DNA of 5,942 nucleotides from Chloroflexota bacterium (GTDB taxonomy: Bacteria; Chloroflexota; Chloroflexia; Thermomicrobiales; UBA6265), in NCBI GenBank assembly GCA_023424355.1, contig JAFAEA010000220.1, forward strand, positions 1 through 5,942. The letters are read 5' to 3'. A program made the translations under genes and the position numbers. Positions 1 through 4,595 of this stretch are shown here, piece by piece. The stretch's first letter is position 1. Each line of letters begins with the position of its first letter. The notes under the pieces were generated by a model that searched no databases, had not been told where the DNA came from, and was given only the letters and a program-made list of their open reading frames with translations.

Positions 1-1127
1 GTGCTGAAGCTGAGGCGCACCGTATGCCCTACTTCTCCAGCCGGATCGAACCATTTGCCCGGGAACACCACGGTGCCATGTTCGGCAGCCACTCGGAAGA
101 GTTCATCGCCATCGATGTTATCTGGCATGGTGATCCACACAAAGAAGCCACCATCCGGTTTGCTCCAGTGCACGGATTCTGGCATGTGCTTCTCCAACGC
201 AACCAGCATCGCATCGCGTCGGGCCCGATAGAAATCGCGGCATTCGGCGATGTGCTGTTCCAAATAGTTATCGGCAAGGGCATGATACACCGTGCGCATC
301 ATCACGCGATCGTTACTGATATCGCTGACTTCACGGGTGGCGAGAATTGCCGTGGTGACTGCTTCCGGAGCGATGACGTAGCCAACGCGAATACCCGGAG
401 CAAGCGTCTTGCTGAAGGTGCCGAAGTACACCACATCCTCGGAAAGCGAGCGGATTGGCGCTACACCCTCGCCACTATATTGGAGATCGCCATATGGATC
501 ATCCTCGAAGATGGCGACATTGAATCGCTCGGCGAGCTCAACCATGCGCTGGCGTCGGTCCAGTGGCAGGGTGGTTCCGGTTGGATTCTGGAAGGTCGGG
601 ATGGTGTAGACGATCTTGGCGTGCGGGTTGGCTTCGAGAGCAGCCTCGAGGCTCTCCATCAACATGCCATCGTCATCGCAATCCACGCCGATGACTTCCG
701 CCTCGAAGGTTTCGAAAATCTCGAGAGCACCGAGGAAGGTCGGATTCTCAACGATCACGGCATCGCCCGGTTCGAGCAACACGCGGCAGGCGATATCGAG
801 TGCCTGCGTGGAACCGCCGGTGATGATGACGTTCTCTGCATCGGCCTGAATATCGCGAGCGGAAAGATGGTTCACAATCCATTCGCGGAGCGGTGCATAG
901 CCCTTCTGATCGCCATAGCCCATGGCGGCTTCCTCCCAGGCAAGCTGGTTGGCTTCGCGCATGCGGTCGAGTGGCAGCATCTCGCGGGCCGGAGCACCAT
1001 CACCGAAGTAGACCGGATCGGCATGAAGTTCCTTCATGCGGAAGATATCGGTCCAGATGCTATCGCCGAAAACCTGGGTACGCCGGGCGAAACGGTCGGA
1101 AAGTGAACGGGTGGCAAGCTGATTCAT
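1..1127 (-). CDS. PLP-dependent class I/II aminotransferase (3'-partial)
   Basis: I translated this strand directly: an open frame starts at ATG 1127-1125 and is still open at base 1, giving 375 residues without a stop. It is a fold-type I PLP enzyme that moves an amino group from an amino acid to a 2-oxo acid in the cytoplasm. Visible motifs are a GGSTQALD cofactor-phosphate loop (about 104-111), NPTG with N181, EDDPYGDL with D209 (pyridine nitrogen) and Y212, TFSKTLAPGIRVGY with the Schiff-base lysine K240 (codon 410-408) and R247, and a C-terminal RLSFS whose R371 should bind the substrate carboxylate. This arrangement matches the 2-aminoadipate/kynurenine aminotransferase (LysN/KAT II) subgroup, usually about 400 residues, so roughly 25-40 residues are missing. 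Substrate cannot be fixed from sequence. GAGGA lies about 9 bases before the ATG. A 336-base leader separates it from the regulator upstream. Confidence 0.93.
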   Translation of the reverse strand, partial: MNQLATRSLSDRFARRTQVFGDSIWTDIFRMKELHADPVYFGDGAPAREMLPLDRMREANQLAWEEAAMGYGDQKGYAPLREWIVNHLSARDIQADAENVIITGGSTQALDIACRVLLEPGDAVIVENPTFLGALEIFETFEAEVIGVDCDDDGMLMESLEAALEANPHAKIVYTIPTFQNPTGTTLPLDRRQRMVELAERFNVAIFEDDPYGDLQYSGEGVAPIRSLSEDVVYFGTFSKTLAPGIRVGYVIAPEAVTTAILATREVSDISNDRVMMRTVYHALADNYLEQHIAECRDFYRARRDAMLVALEKHMPESVHWSKPDGGFFVWITMPDNIDGDELFRVAAEHGTVVFPGKWFDPAGEVGHTVRLSFS

Positions 1128-1185
1128 GGGTAAAGATCCTCACGGGTTTGTGATCGAAAGAGAGTCAGGAACAATGGTTCGCTGG

Positions 1186-1218
1186 CCTGGATCGATCACA
1201 CCGGCGGGATCGATCAGG
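1186..1218 (-). repeat. Long stem-loop in aminotransferase leader
   Basis: On the minus strand CCTGATCGATC (1218-1208) pairs with GATCGATCCAGG (1197-1186). That is an 11-bp stem with one bulged C and a 10-base loop. Because ATCGAT is itself palindromic, the same sequence also appears as two direct copies of GGATCGATCA at 1189-1198 and 1207-1216. It ends 59 bases before the aminotransferase ATG. No T-run follows, so it is not an intrinsic terminator. It could be an RNA element or a protein-binding site. Confidence 0.5.
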
Positions 1219-1339
1219 CGCGAGTAGGCTCGCGGAAATCCCGCGAGCTGCCCGTAGGGATGTACGCGCAGATAATGCCCGTGGTGAGGAGTGCTCTTCG
1301 TGATGTGGAGCGCAGGAAGTGCGCATTAATAAACATCAT
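1214..1339 (-). CDS. Possible 41-residue leader peptide upstream of the aminotransferase
   Basis: A short frame runs from the tandem ATGs at 1339-1334 to TGA at 1216-1214. AGGG (minus strand, 1348-1345) sits five bases before the first ATG. The peptide starts MMFINAHFLR, continues STSRRALLTTGIICAYIPTG and ends SSRDFREPTRA. By hand count 28 of 41 codons end in G or C, which is compatible with coding. It has no run of one amino acid as in classical attenuator peptides and I recognise no family. Its last codons cross the 1228-1248 hairpin and its stop lies in one arm of the 1186-1218 hairpin, so a translating ribosome would disturb both. It may equally be a chance ORF. Confidence 0.25.
   Translation of the reverse strand: MMFINAHFLRSTSRRALLTTGIICAYIPTGSSRDFREPTRA
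1228..1248 (-). repeat. Perfect 8-bp GC-rich stem-loop
   Basis: GCTCGCGG (1228-1235) and CCGCGAGC (1241-1248) are exact reverse complements around a five-base loop. The stem is strong and lies inside the possible leader ORF, 100 bases upstream of the aminotransferase start. No T-tract follows on either strand. Confidence 0.5.
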
Positions 1340-1356
1340 CAAGACCCTAAGCTGAT

Positions 1357-1378
1357 GGGGAGAAAGCGTAACCTCCCC
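1357..1378 (-). repeat. 6-bp G/C stem-loop in the leader
   Basis: GGGGAG at 1357-1362 pairs with CTCCCC at 1373-1378 around a 10-base loop. It sits just upstream of the ATG of the possible leader ORF at 1339. Function unknown. Confidence 0.35.
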
Positions 1379-1379
1379 G

Positions 1380-1406
1380 ATAACGTATCTTCACTATACG
1401 AGTTAT
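1380..1406 (-). repeat. Imperfect 9-bp stem-loop in the leader
   Basis: ATAA (1380-1383) pairs with TTAT (1403-1406), and CGTAT (1384-1388) pairs with ATACG (1396-1400). There is a two-base bulge at 1401-1402 and a seven-base loop. The minus-strand reading of 1398-1393 is TATAGT, a fair -10 hexamer, but no good -35 lies 16-18 bases upstream (TGGCGA at 17), so a promoter here is only weakly suggested. Confidence 0.35.
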
Positions 1407-1463
1407 TGCAGGTATTCGCCACCAGAAAAATGGTTACCGGGAAGATCATCGACTGATGTAGGA

Positions 1464-2513
1464 CTAACGAAGCGACTCCCGCACCTTGAGCACCGCCTCC
1501 GCACAGCCGCTATCCATCACCACCGATTTCGCCAGACCACTGGCAAGCACCGCGTGCGTAGACGGACCTCGATGAGAACCGCTGGTAATGGCGATAACCT
1601 CGGGAATGGAACGCAGCACATCGAGATCAATGCTGAGTACGCGTTTCCTTAGCGGGTGGTTTACTTCTATGCCGTGGGCATCGACGTATCGACCACAAAG
1701 CTCTGCCACAGCATCCAGCTTCTTGAGATCTCGCTGCATGCGGCGGTTCAGCATCCCGTGCTCGACGAACATGGAATCATCCACACTGCCCACTCCCACC
1801 AACGCCATATGCAGTTTGCCAAAGGTGCGCCACATTGCCTGCACCTGTTCGTGCTGCGCCATAGAGGTGCGGACAACCTCATCGCTGGTGTACGCCGGAA
1901 CGTGCAACATGTGCACCTTGCCGTTCAGCCGCTTACCGAGTGCCCGCGTGATTTCCAGCGGTTCGTTCACCCCCGGCGTGGTGGCAACTGCACCCATCAT
2001 TTGATAGGTTCCAACTCCGGTAAGATCTGCTTGAAACTGGATGGCGCGAACCAACTCTCCCAGCGATCTGCCACCGGTAGTGCCGATCCGTTTGCCACTC
2101 GAAAACCAGGTGCTCACTTCCGGTGCCGCGAAATGTGCCATAGCTCGCCGTGTGGCCACAATGGAACCTGACACCTCGCGAACGACAATCGCCCTCCGGA
2201 GCCCGAACTCCTCCACCAACTGCGTTTCCAACTCGGTGTCTCGCGGCTCAAAGGCATTCACCGAGATCCGAACAATTCCCTGGTCCCGAGCAGCGGTGAG
2301 CATGCGCGAGACGGTTGATCTGGAAATCTGATAGAGATCCGCGATTTCCGATTGCGCCATGCCATCGATGTAATACAACCTGGCAACAGCGGTGAGATGA
2401 TCGGTGGATTCGGCCACAGGCTCCCGTCCAACTCTTGGCGACTTCTCCCCCAAAGATACACGTGGGGAATCAGTTCGATTCACAATTCGGCACACATTGC
2501 CGTGCACAAACAT
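1464..2513 (-). CDS. SorC/DeoR-like sugar-binding transcriptional regulator
   Basis: From ATG 2513 this frame gives 349 residues ending in TAG at 1466-1464. Residues about 34-85 form a helix-turn-helix (AVARLYYIDGMAQSEIADLY, then QISRSTVSRMLTAARDQGIV), the usual N-terminus of SorC/DeoR-type regulators. Residues about 93-349 match their sugar-phosphate-binding domain: GKRIGTTGGRSL (141-151), MMGAV, HVPAY, LVGVGSVDD (239-246), CGRYVDAHGIEV and IPEVIAITSGS. Such proteins usually bind a phosphorylated sugar and release DNA. In the late GGxxKxxAI stretch this protein has SGSHRGPSTHAV, so an arginine (R315) replaces the usual lysine. The ATG has GGTGG six bases upstream. However, family members normally begin about eight residues before ARLYY, which would fit GTG at 2417 (317 residues); its only Shine-Dalgarno-like GGGAG is three bases away. 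The first 32 codons may therefore be untranslated. Divergent from the phosphodiesterase gene, and likely autoregulated. Confidence 0.9.
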   Translation of the reverse strand: MFVHGNVCRIVNRTDSPRVSLGEKSPRVGREPVAESTDHLTAVARLYYIDGMAQSEIADLYQISRSTVSRMLTAARDQGIVRISVNAFEPRDTELETQLVEEFGLRRAIVVREVSGSIVATRRAMAHFAAPEVSTWFSSGKRIGTTGGRSLGELVRAIQFQADLTGVGTYQMMGAVATTPGVNEPLEITRALGKRLNGKVHMLHVPAYTSDEVVRTSMAQHEQVQAMWRTFGKLHMALVGVGSVDDSMFVEHGMLNRRMQRDLKKLDAVAELCGRYVDAHGIEVNHPLRKRVLSIDLDVLRSIPEVIAITSGSHRGPSTHAVLASGLAKSVVMDSGCAEAVLKVRESLR

Positions 2514-2694
2514 GCATTTCCACCATAATCCGGATGAAGTTTGTCAATGTGAACAAAACGCAATGAACCTGTTATCAGAGTGTCAAAACGGCGAACTTTG
2601 CACATATGTGCATGCACGGTGGTTCATTTTGAGATCATTTCGGGCTGATACTGGGGCAACGTTGTTTTGGATTCGAAGTGGAGATTTTTTCAAC
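2514..2694. promoter_or_regulatory. Divergent intergenic control region
   Basis: These 181 bases separate the regulator (minus) from the phosphodiesterase (plus) and must hold promoters for at least one of them. The region is richer in A and T than its flanks. TGTCAA occurs at 2543-2548 and 2581-2586 (perfect TTGACA on the minus strand), and the word CAAAACG with a nearby GAAC occurs twice. I could not place a convincing -10 at the right distance from either TTGACA, nor a clear plus-strand promoter, so start sites are not called. Confidence 0.5.
2599..2617. promoter_or_regulatory. Candidate operator: two overlapping perfect palindromes
   Basis: TGCACATATGTGCA (2599-2612) is a perfect 14-bp palindrome, and GTGCATGCAC (2608-2617) is a perfect 10-bp palindrome overlapping it by five bases. 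A related TGCATG...TGTGCA arrangement is seen near the regulator start (about 2503-2515). Placement between divergent genes, one of them a DNA-binding regulator, makes an operator likely. That the SorC-like protein is the binder is inference. Confidence 0.42.
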
Positions 2695-3423
2695 ATGGAA
2701 GTCATCGGCCATCGCGGCGCACGTTTTGAAGCACCTGAGAATACGCTGGAAGCGTTTCGTCATGCCATCAGCCTTGGGCTCACTACTGTGGAGTTCGATG
2801 TGCACACAACCTCGGATGGAGCCCTCGTGGTGATCCACGACGCCACGGTGGATCGCACCACCAATGGCTCTGGCGCGGTCAACGAGATGACGCTTGAGGA
2901 GATCAAGAGCCTCGATGCCCGCTCCATTCATGACTGGTGGCCAGAACCGGTGCGGATCCCCACTCTGTCGGAGGTCCTTACCACAGTTCGCCGCGTGCCG
3001 AATATGGAGATCGAGATCAAACGCGATACCGAACGCAATTTGGATCATGTGGTGCAGGGCACCATCACCGAGATTCGCGCCGCCGGTATGACCGATTCCG
3101 TGGTGCTGACCTCGTTCGAGCCATATGCGCTCGAATTGGCCCAGAAGCTGGCACCAGAGATCCGCCGTGGATTCATCGCCGATTTCGCGAATCCGGCGAA
3201 TTGGTATCTGGCACGCAAGTTCGAGGTGTTTAAGGTTGGCATCAACCTCCGCACCGCCACACCAGAAATCGTGCAGCAGGCGAAATCGCTGGGGTATCAG
3301 CCAGTGGCATGGCCCTGCAACGATGAGGATGCCGTGCGCAAGGTGTTTGCGTGTGGATTCGAGGAAGTCTGCACCGATGCGCCAACGATCTTCGCACCGC
3401 TGCTGCGAGGGGAGAAGCGTTAG
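2695..3423 (+). CDS. Glycerophosphodiester phosphodiesterase (GDPD family)
   Basis: A 242-residue protein from ATG 2695 to TAG 3421-3423, the normal size for a small soluble GDPD. It hydrolyses glycerophosphodiesters to glycerol-3-phosphate and an alcohol, with a divalent metal. The TIM-barrel signatures are in order: GHRGARFEAPENT (5-17) with H6 and R7, VEFDVHTTSDG (32-42) with metal ligands E33 and D35, VIHDATVDRTTNG (46-58) with H48 as catalytic acid/base, MEIEIK (104-109) with E107 and K109, and a late VAWPCND...EVCTDAP strand pair that replaces the usual vWTVN...TDyP. The usual NIEIK asparagine is E105. There is no signal peptide, so it should be cytoplasmic, as in UgpQ-like enzymes. GGAGA lies about ten bases before the ATG; an open frame continues upstream but the family N-terminus begins right here. 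Its stop codon lies inside the 17-bp repeat. Confidence 0.94.
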   Translation: MEVIGHRGARFEAPENTLEAFRHAISLGLTTVEFDVHTTSDGALVVIHDATVDRTTNGSGAVNEMTLEEIKSLDARSIHDWWPEPVRIPTLSEVLTTVRRVPNMEIEIKRDTERNLDHVVQGTITEIRAAGMTDSVVLTSFEPYALELAQKLAPEIRRGFIADFANPANWYLARKFEVFKVGINLRTATPEIVQQAKSLGYQPVAWPCNDEDAVRKVFACGFEEVCTDAPTIFAPLLRGEKR

Positions 3424-3436
3424 CCTTCGGTCATCA
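3420..3436. repeat. 17-bp direct repeat, left copy
   Basis: TTAGCCTTCGGTCATCA is identical to 4579-4595. Bases 3421-3423 are the phosphodiesterase stop. The rest duplicates the 3' end of the tRNA nucleotidyltransferase gene (on the minus strand it reads M-T-E-G-stop) although no such gene is attached here. Identity ends exactly at both sides (G versus A before, A versus T after). Confidence 0.9.
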
Positions 3437-3460
3437 AAAAAACAAAAGGTAAACCAGGTG

Positions 3461-3490
3461 TTGTTTAACAACTGACCGTGATCGTATCAT
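3461..3490 (+). promoter_or_regulatory. Possible promoter of the secreted-protein gene
   Basis: TTGTTT (3461-3466) and TATCAT (3485-3490) are separated by 18 bases and match the sigma-70 -35 and -10 boxes at 3 and 5 of 6 positions. They lie 64 bases before the GTG start and inside the inferred insert, so the insert may bring its own promoter. The -35 overlaps a small palindrome, GTTGTTTAACAAC (3460-3472). Confidence 0.3.
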
Positions 3491-3553
3491 GAGCAGAGGA
3501 TCAAGTTGCTCGCAAATACTGTTGTTGGTCATTGATAAACAGAGGGAATCACC

Positions 3554-4192
3554 GTGGTCAGGTTCACGTTGGTGCTGCTGATTGCTGTCAGCAATCTTTT
3601 CGGGTTTTCTCAGGTTGCCGCGAATACATCTGAGTCTCAGATAGTCTGTCCCACCGACTTGCCCTCGACTTCGATCTGTCAAACCTATTTGGTGACAGGC
3701 GGTGATCTGATGGGCAAGGTCGATGCAATCCAGGTGCAGATTCATCACTTCACCTCTGGAAACGAGGCATCAAAATCATTCCATGTAGTTTCCTTGGAGG
3801 GGTATCCATCTGCAAGTGAACGTGGCAGCACTCTCCCAGGCGTGGCACTCGGCGACAAATACGAGTATTTTCCTGCCGCACAAATGACCTCCCTGAACAC
3901 ATCCGCTTCATACCTCAAAGTCAGAGAGGGAAATTTGATCTCGTTGTGGATTGCTTTCGGAGATTCTCCGGATATCGCAACCTCTCTTGTCCTTTCGTTT
4001 GCGAAATCCGAGCATCCAGGGAATGCAACTTCAAGCACTTCAGACATGAGTGGTTACATGCCTGCCTTGGCTGCATTGCCGAAAGGACTCGAATCACCAG
4101 CACATCTGGAATCAGCGGATCAGTCCAATCCAATTCCCGATAAGTCTGTGAGGACAAAAAGAAGCGAGGGTTCAACGAATGACAAACCTTAG
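3554..4192 (+). CDS. Secreted protein of unknown function, N-terminal part (ends at in-frame TAG)
   Basis: This frame begins at GTG 3554 and gives 212 residues. AGAGGGA (3541-3547) lies six bases upstream and decides this start. Residues 1-23 are a clear signal peptide: R3, hydrophobic LVLLIAVSNLFGF, then V-A-A before N24. There is no lipobox cysteine, so export through Sec and signal peptidase I is expected. The mature part has two cysteines (C32, C42) that could form a disulfide, then a domain of about 130 residues that I do not recognise, with mixed strand-like segments (VDAIQVQIHHF, SYLKVREGNLISLWIAF). From about residue 155 it becomes a low-complexity Ser/Pro/Lys linker. The stop TAG (4190-4192) falls in this linker and the frame continues open to 4582. 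It is therefore probably the front half of one gene with the next entry. Confidence 0.72.
   Translation: MVRFTLVLLIAVSNLFGFSQVAANTSESQIVCPTDLPSTSICQTYLVTGGDLMGKVDAIQVQIHHFTSGNEASKSFHVVSLEGYPSASERGSTLPGVALGDKYEYFPAAQMTSLNTSASYLKVREGNLISLWIAFGDSPDIATSLVLSFAKSEHPGNATSSTSDMSGYMPALAALPKGLESPAHLESADQSNPIPDKSVRTKRSEGSTNDKP
4190..4192 (+). other. In-frame TAG splitting the secreted-protein gene
   Basis: TAG at codon 213 of the frame that begins at 3554 is the only stop between 3554 and 4580. The distances 4190-3554 = 636 and 4580-3554 = 1026 are both multiples of three, so there is no frameshift. It can be a nonsense mutation, a base-call error, a readthrough codon or a true gene boundary. Confidence 0.85.
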
Positions 4193-4582
4193 GTTTCCGA
4201 TACGGAGAAACCTGTGAGAACCACAAGATCGGGCGCCCCTGTACAGACAAAAACTCCGCCCCCCACACAAGCACCCAAAAGCAGCAGTAAACCTTCCAGT
4301 GGACGTGGGACGCTTGAGATCGTGGACATTTCCGGAAAGGACGCGGGAATAGGAGACGGGACGATCTACATTTACGTGGAGGTTGTGAACAACACCGGCA
4401 AAAGCCTCGACTATGTGCAGGTTGATGTTGGGTGTCGCGATGCAATTGGGAGCGTTGTTGGCACCGGCATAGCCAACTATCTGGGGCTCGCACCAGGTGA
4501 ATCTGCTGTTCTCACAGGAATAGTTCTGGAAGTTCCGGACTGCAAAACGATCTACGGAAAGATCAATCCAATAACTAATTAG
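4193..4582 (+). CDS. FxLYD-like C-terminal part of the same secreted protein (after the in-frame TAG)
   Basis: The frame is exactly that of the preceding ORF and is open from 4193 to TAG 4580-4582. If translated separately the likely start is GTG 4214 (122 residues). From that start, residues 1-32 are a Pro/Ser/Lys/Thr linker. Residues about 33-122 look like an FxLYD domain, a small extracellular beta-sandwich: IYIYVEVVNNTGKSLDYVQV, then VGCRDAIGSVVGTG and LAPGESAVLTG match the familiar 'novvNntgks..yV.V...yDa.G.vvgtg....L.PGe' pattern. C74 and C110 could pair. Without the upstream half it has no signal peptide, which argues that it evolved as the tail of the secreted protein. Function within such proteins is unknown; binding or structural roles are usual guesses. 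Its stop codon lies in the right 17-bp repeat. Confidence 0.6.
   Translation, partial: VSDTEKPVRTTRSGAPVQTKTPPPTQAPKSSSKPSSGRGTLEIVDISGKDAGIGDGTIYIYVEVVNNTGKSLDYVQVDVGCRDAIGSVVGTGIANYLGLAPGESAVLTGIVLEVPDCKTIYGKINPITN
4204..4216 (+). promoter_or_regulatory. Possible ribosome restart site after the TAG
   Basis: GGAG (4204-4207) is six bases from GTG 4214, good spacing for translation restart 21 bases after the TAG. It would make a stand-alone FxLYD-like protein, but one without a signal peptide. Confidence 0.35.
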
Positions 4583-4595
4583 CCTTCGGTCATCA
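4579..4595. repeat. 17-bp direct repeat, right copy
   Basis: TTAGCCTTCGGTCATCA, identical to 3420-3436. On the minus strand it encodes the last residues M-T-E-G and the TAA stop of the tRNA nucleotidyltransferase. On the plus strand it supplies the TAG (4580-4582) that ends the FxLYD-like frame. The two genes are convergent with a four-base overlap, TTAG. Confidence 0.9.

Larger units (their letters stand above)
1128..1463 (-). other. 336-base intergenic leader region with several stem-loops
   Basis: This gap between two minus-strand genes holds no long ORF. Read on the minus strand it contains, in order, four self-complementary segments: 1380-1406, 1357-1378, 1228-1248 and 1186-1218, plus a possible 41-codon ORF at 1214-1339. 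I looked for T-box (TGG-containing antiterminator), SAM, TPP, purine, lysine, cobalamin and glycine riboswitch signatures and saw none convincing. No hairpin is followed by a T-run, so no intrinsic terminator is evident. A structured 5' leader of the aminotransferase mRNA is a reasonable inference but is not shown. Confidence 0.5.
4136..4252 (+). repeat. Degenerate linker repeats around the in-frame stop
   Basis: The translated linker reads DKSVRTKRSEGS, then NDKP-stop-VSDT, then EKPVRTTRSGAP. The DKSVRTKRS and EKPVRTTRS units lie 66 bases (22 codons) apart, and the shorter DKP/EKP words recur 24 bases apart across the stop. The DNA copies are clearly similar (CTGTGAGGAC versus CTGTGAGAAC), so this looks like duplicated linker DNA. 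Confidence 0.5.
3437..4578 (+). mobile_element. Inferred 1.14-kb insertion carrying a secreted-protein gene
   Basis: This segment is bounded by the exact 17-bp repeats and holds only the secreted-protein gene and its upstream region. Collapsing the repeats (1159 bp per unit) restores two convergent genes whose stops overlap by TTAG. Hand counts of four 60-base lines inside (starting 3481, 3601, 3901, 4021) give about 47% GC, against about 59% for lines 3121 and 5221 outside. I find no transposase or integrase and no inverted terminal repeats: the left end begins AAAAAACAAAAGG and the right end is CAATCCAATAACTAA. It could be a site-specific cassette, an insertion with an unusually long target duplication, or the outcome of a rearrangement. 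Confidence 0.45.

Noticed and set aside
24..1106. 360-codon open frame on the plus strand
   Set aside because: It is antisense to the aminotransferase, whose complete motif set is on the minus strand. The plus-strand translation has no recognisable domain and is a by-product of codon bias.
1128..1463. Known riboswitch or T-box leader
   Set aside because: An ACTCGTATA stretch recalls the purine riboswitch, but the remaining conserved core is absent. No T-box antiterminator or SAM, TPP, lysine, cobalamin or glycine core was found by eye.
2543..2586. Regulator promoter based on two perfect minus-strand TTGACA words
   Set aside because: The hexamers 16-18 bases downstream (TTGCGT after the first; no match after the second, with TATGGT only 14 away) are too poor to call a promoter.
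2635..3471. 278-codon open frame on the minus strand
   Set aside because: It lies antisense to the phosphodiesterase, which has all GDPD motifs. The translation is rich in His, Gly and Cys with no family resemblance.
3424..3553. Intrinsic terminator after the phosphodiesterase
   Set aside because: There is a run of A after the repeat and a weak GTTGTTTAACAAC palindrome, but no GC stem followed by T residues on the plus strand.
3921..4493. 190-codon minus-strand frame across both halves of the secreted protein
   Set aside because: Shadow frame; full of Cys, Arg and Ser with no signal or domain, while the plus strand has a signal peptide and an FxLYD-like domain.
3437..4578. Classical insertion sequence or integron cassette
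   Set aside because: There is no transposase, no matching terminal inverted repeats and no attC-like long palindrome at the segment's end. Only the direct repeats support mobility.
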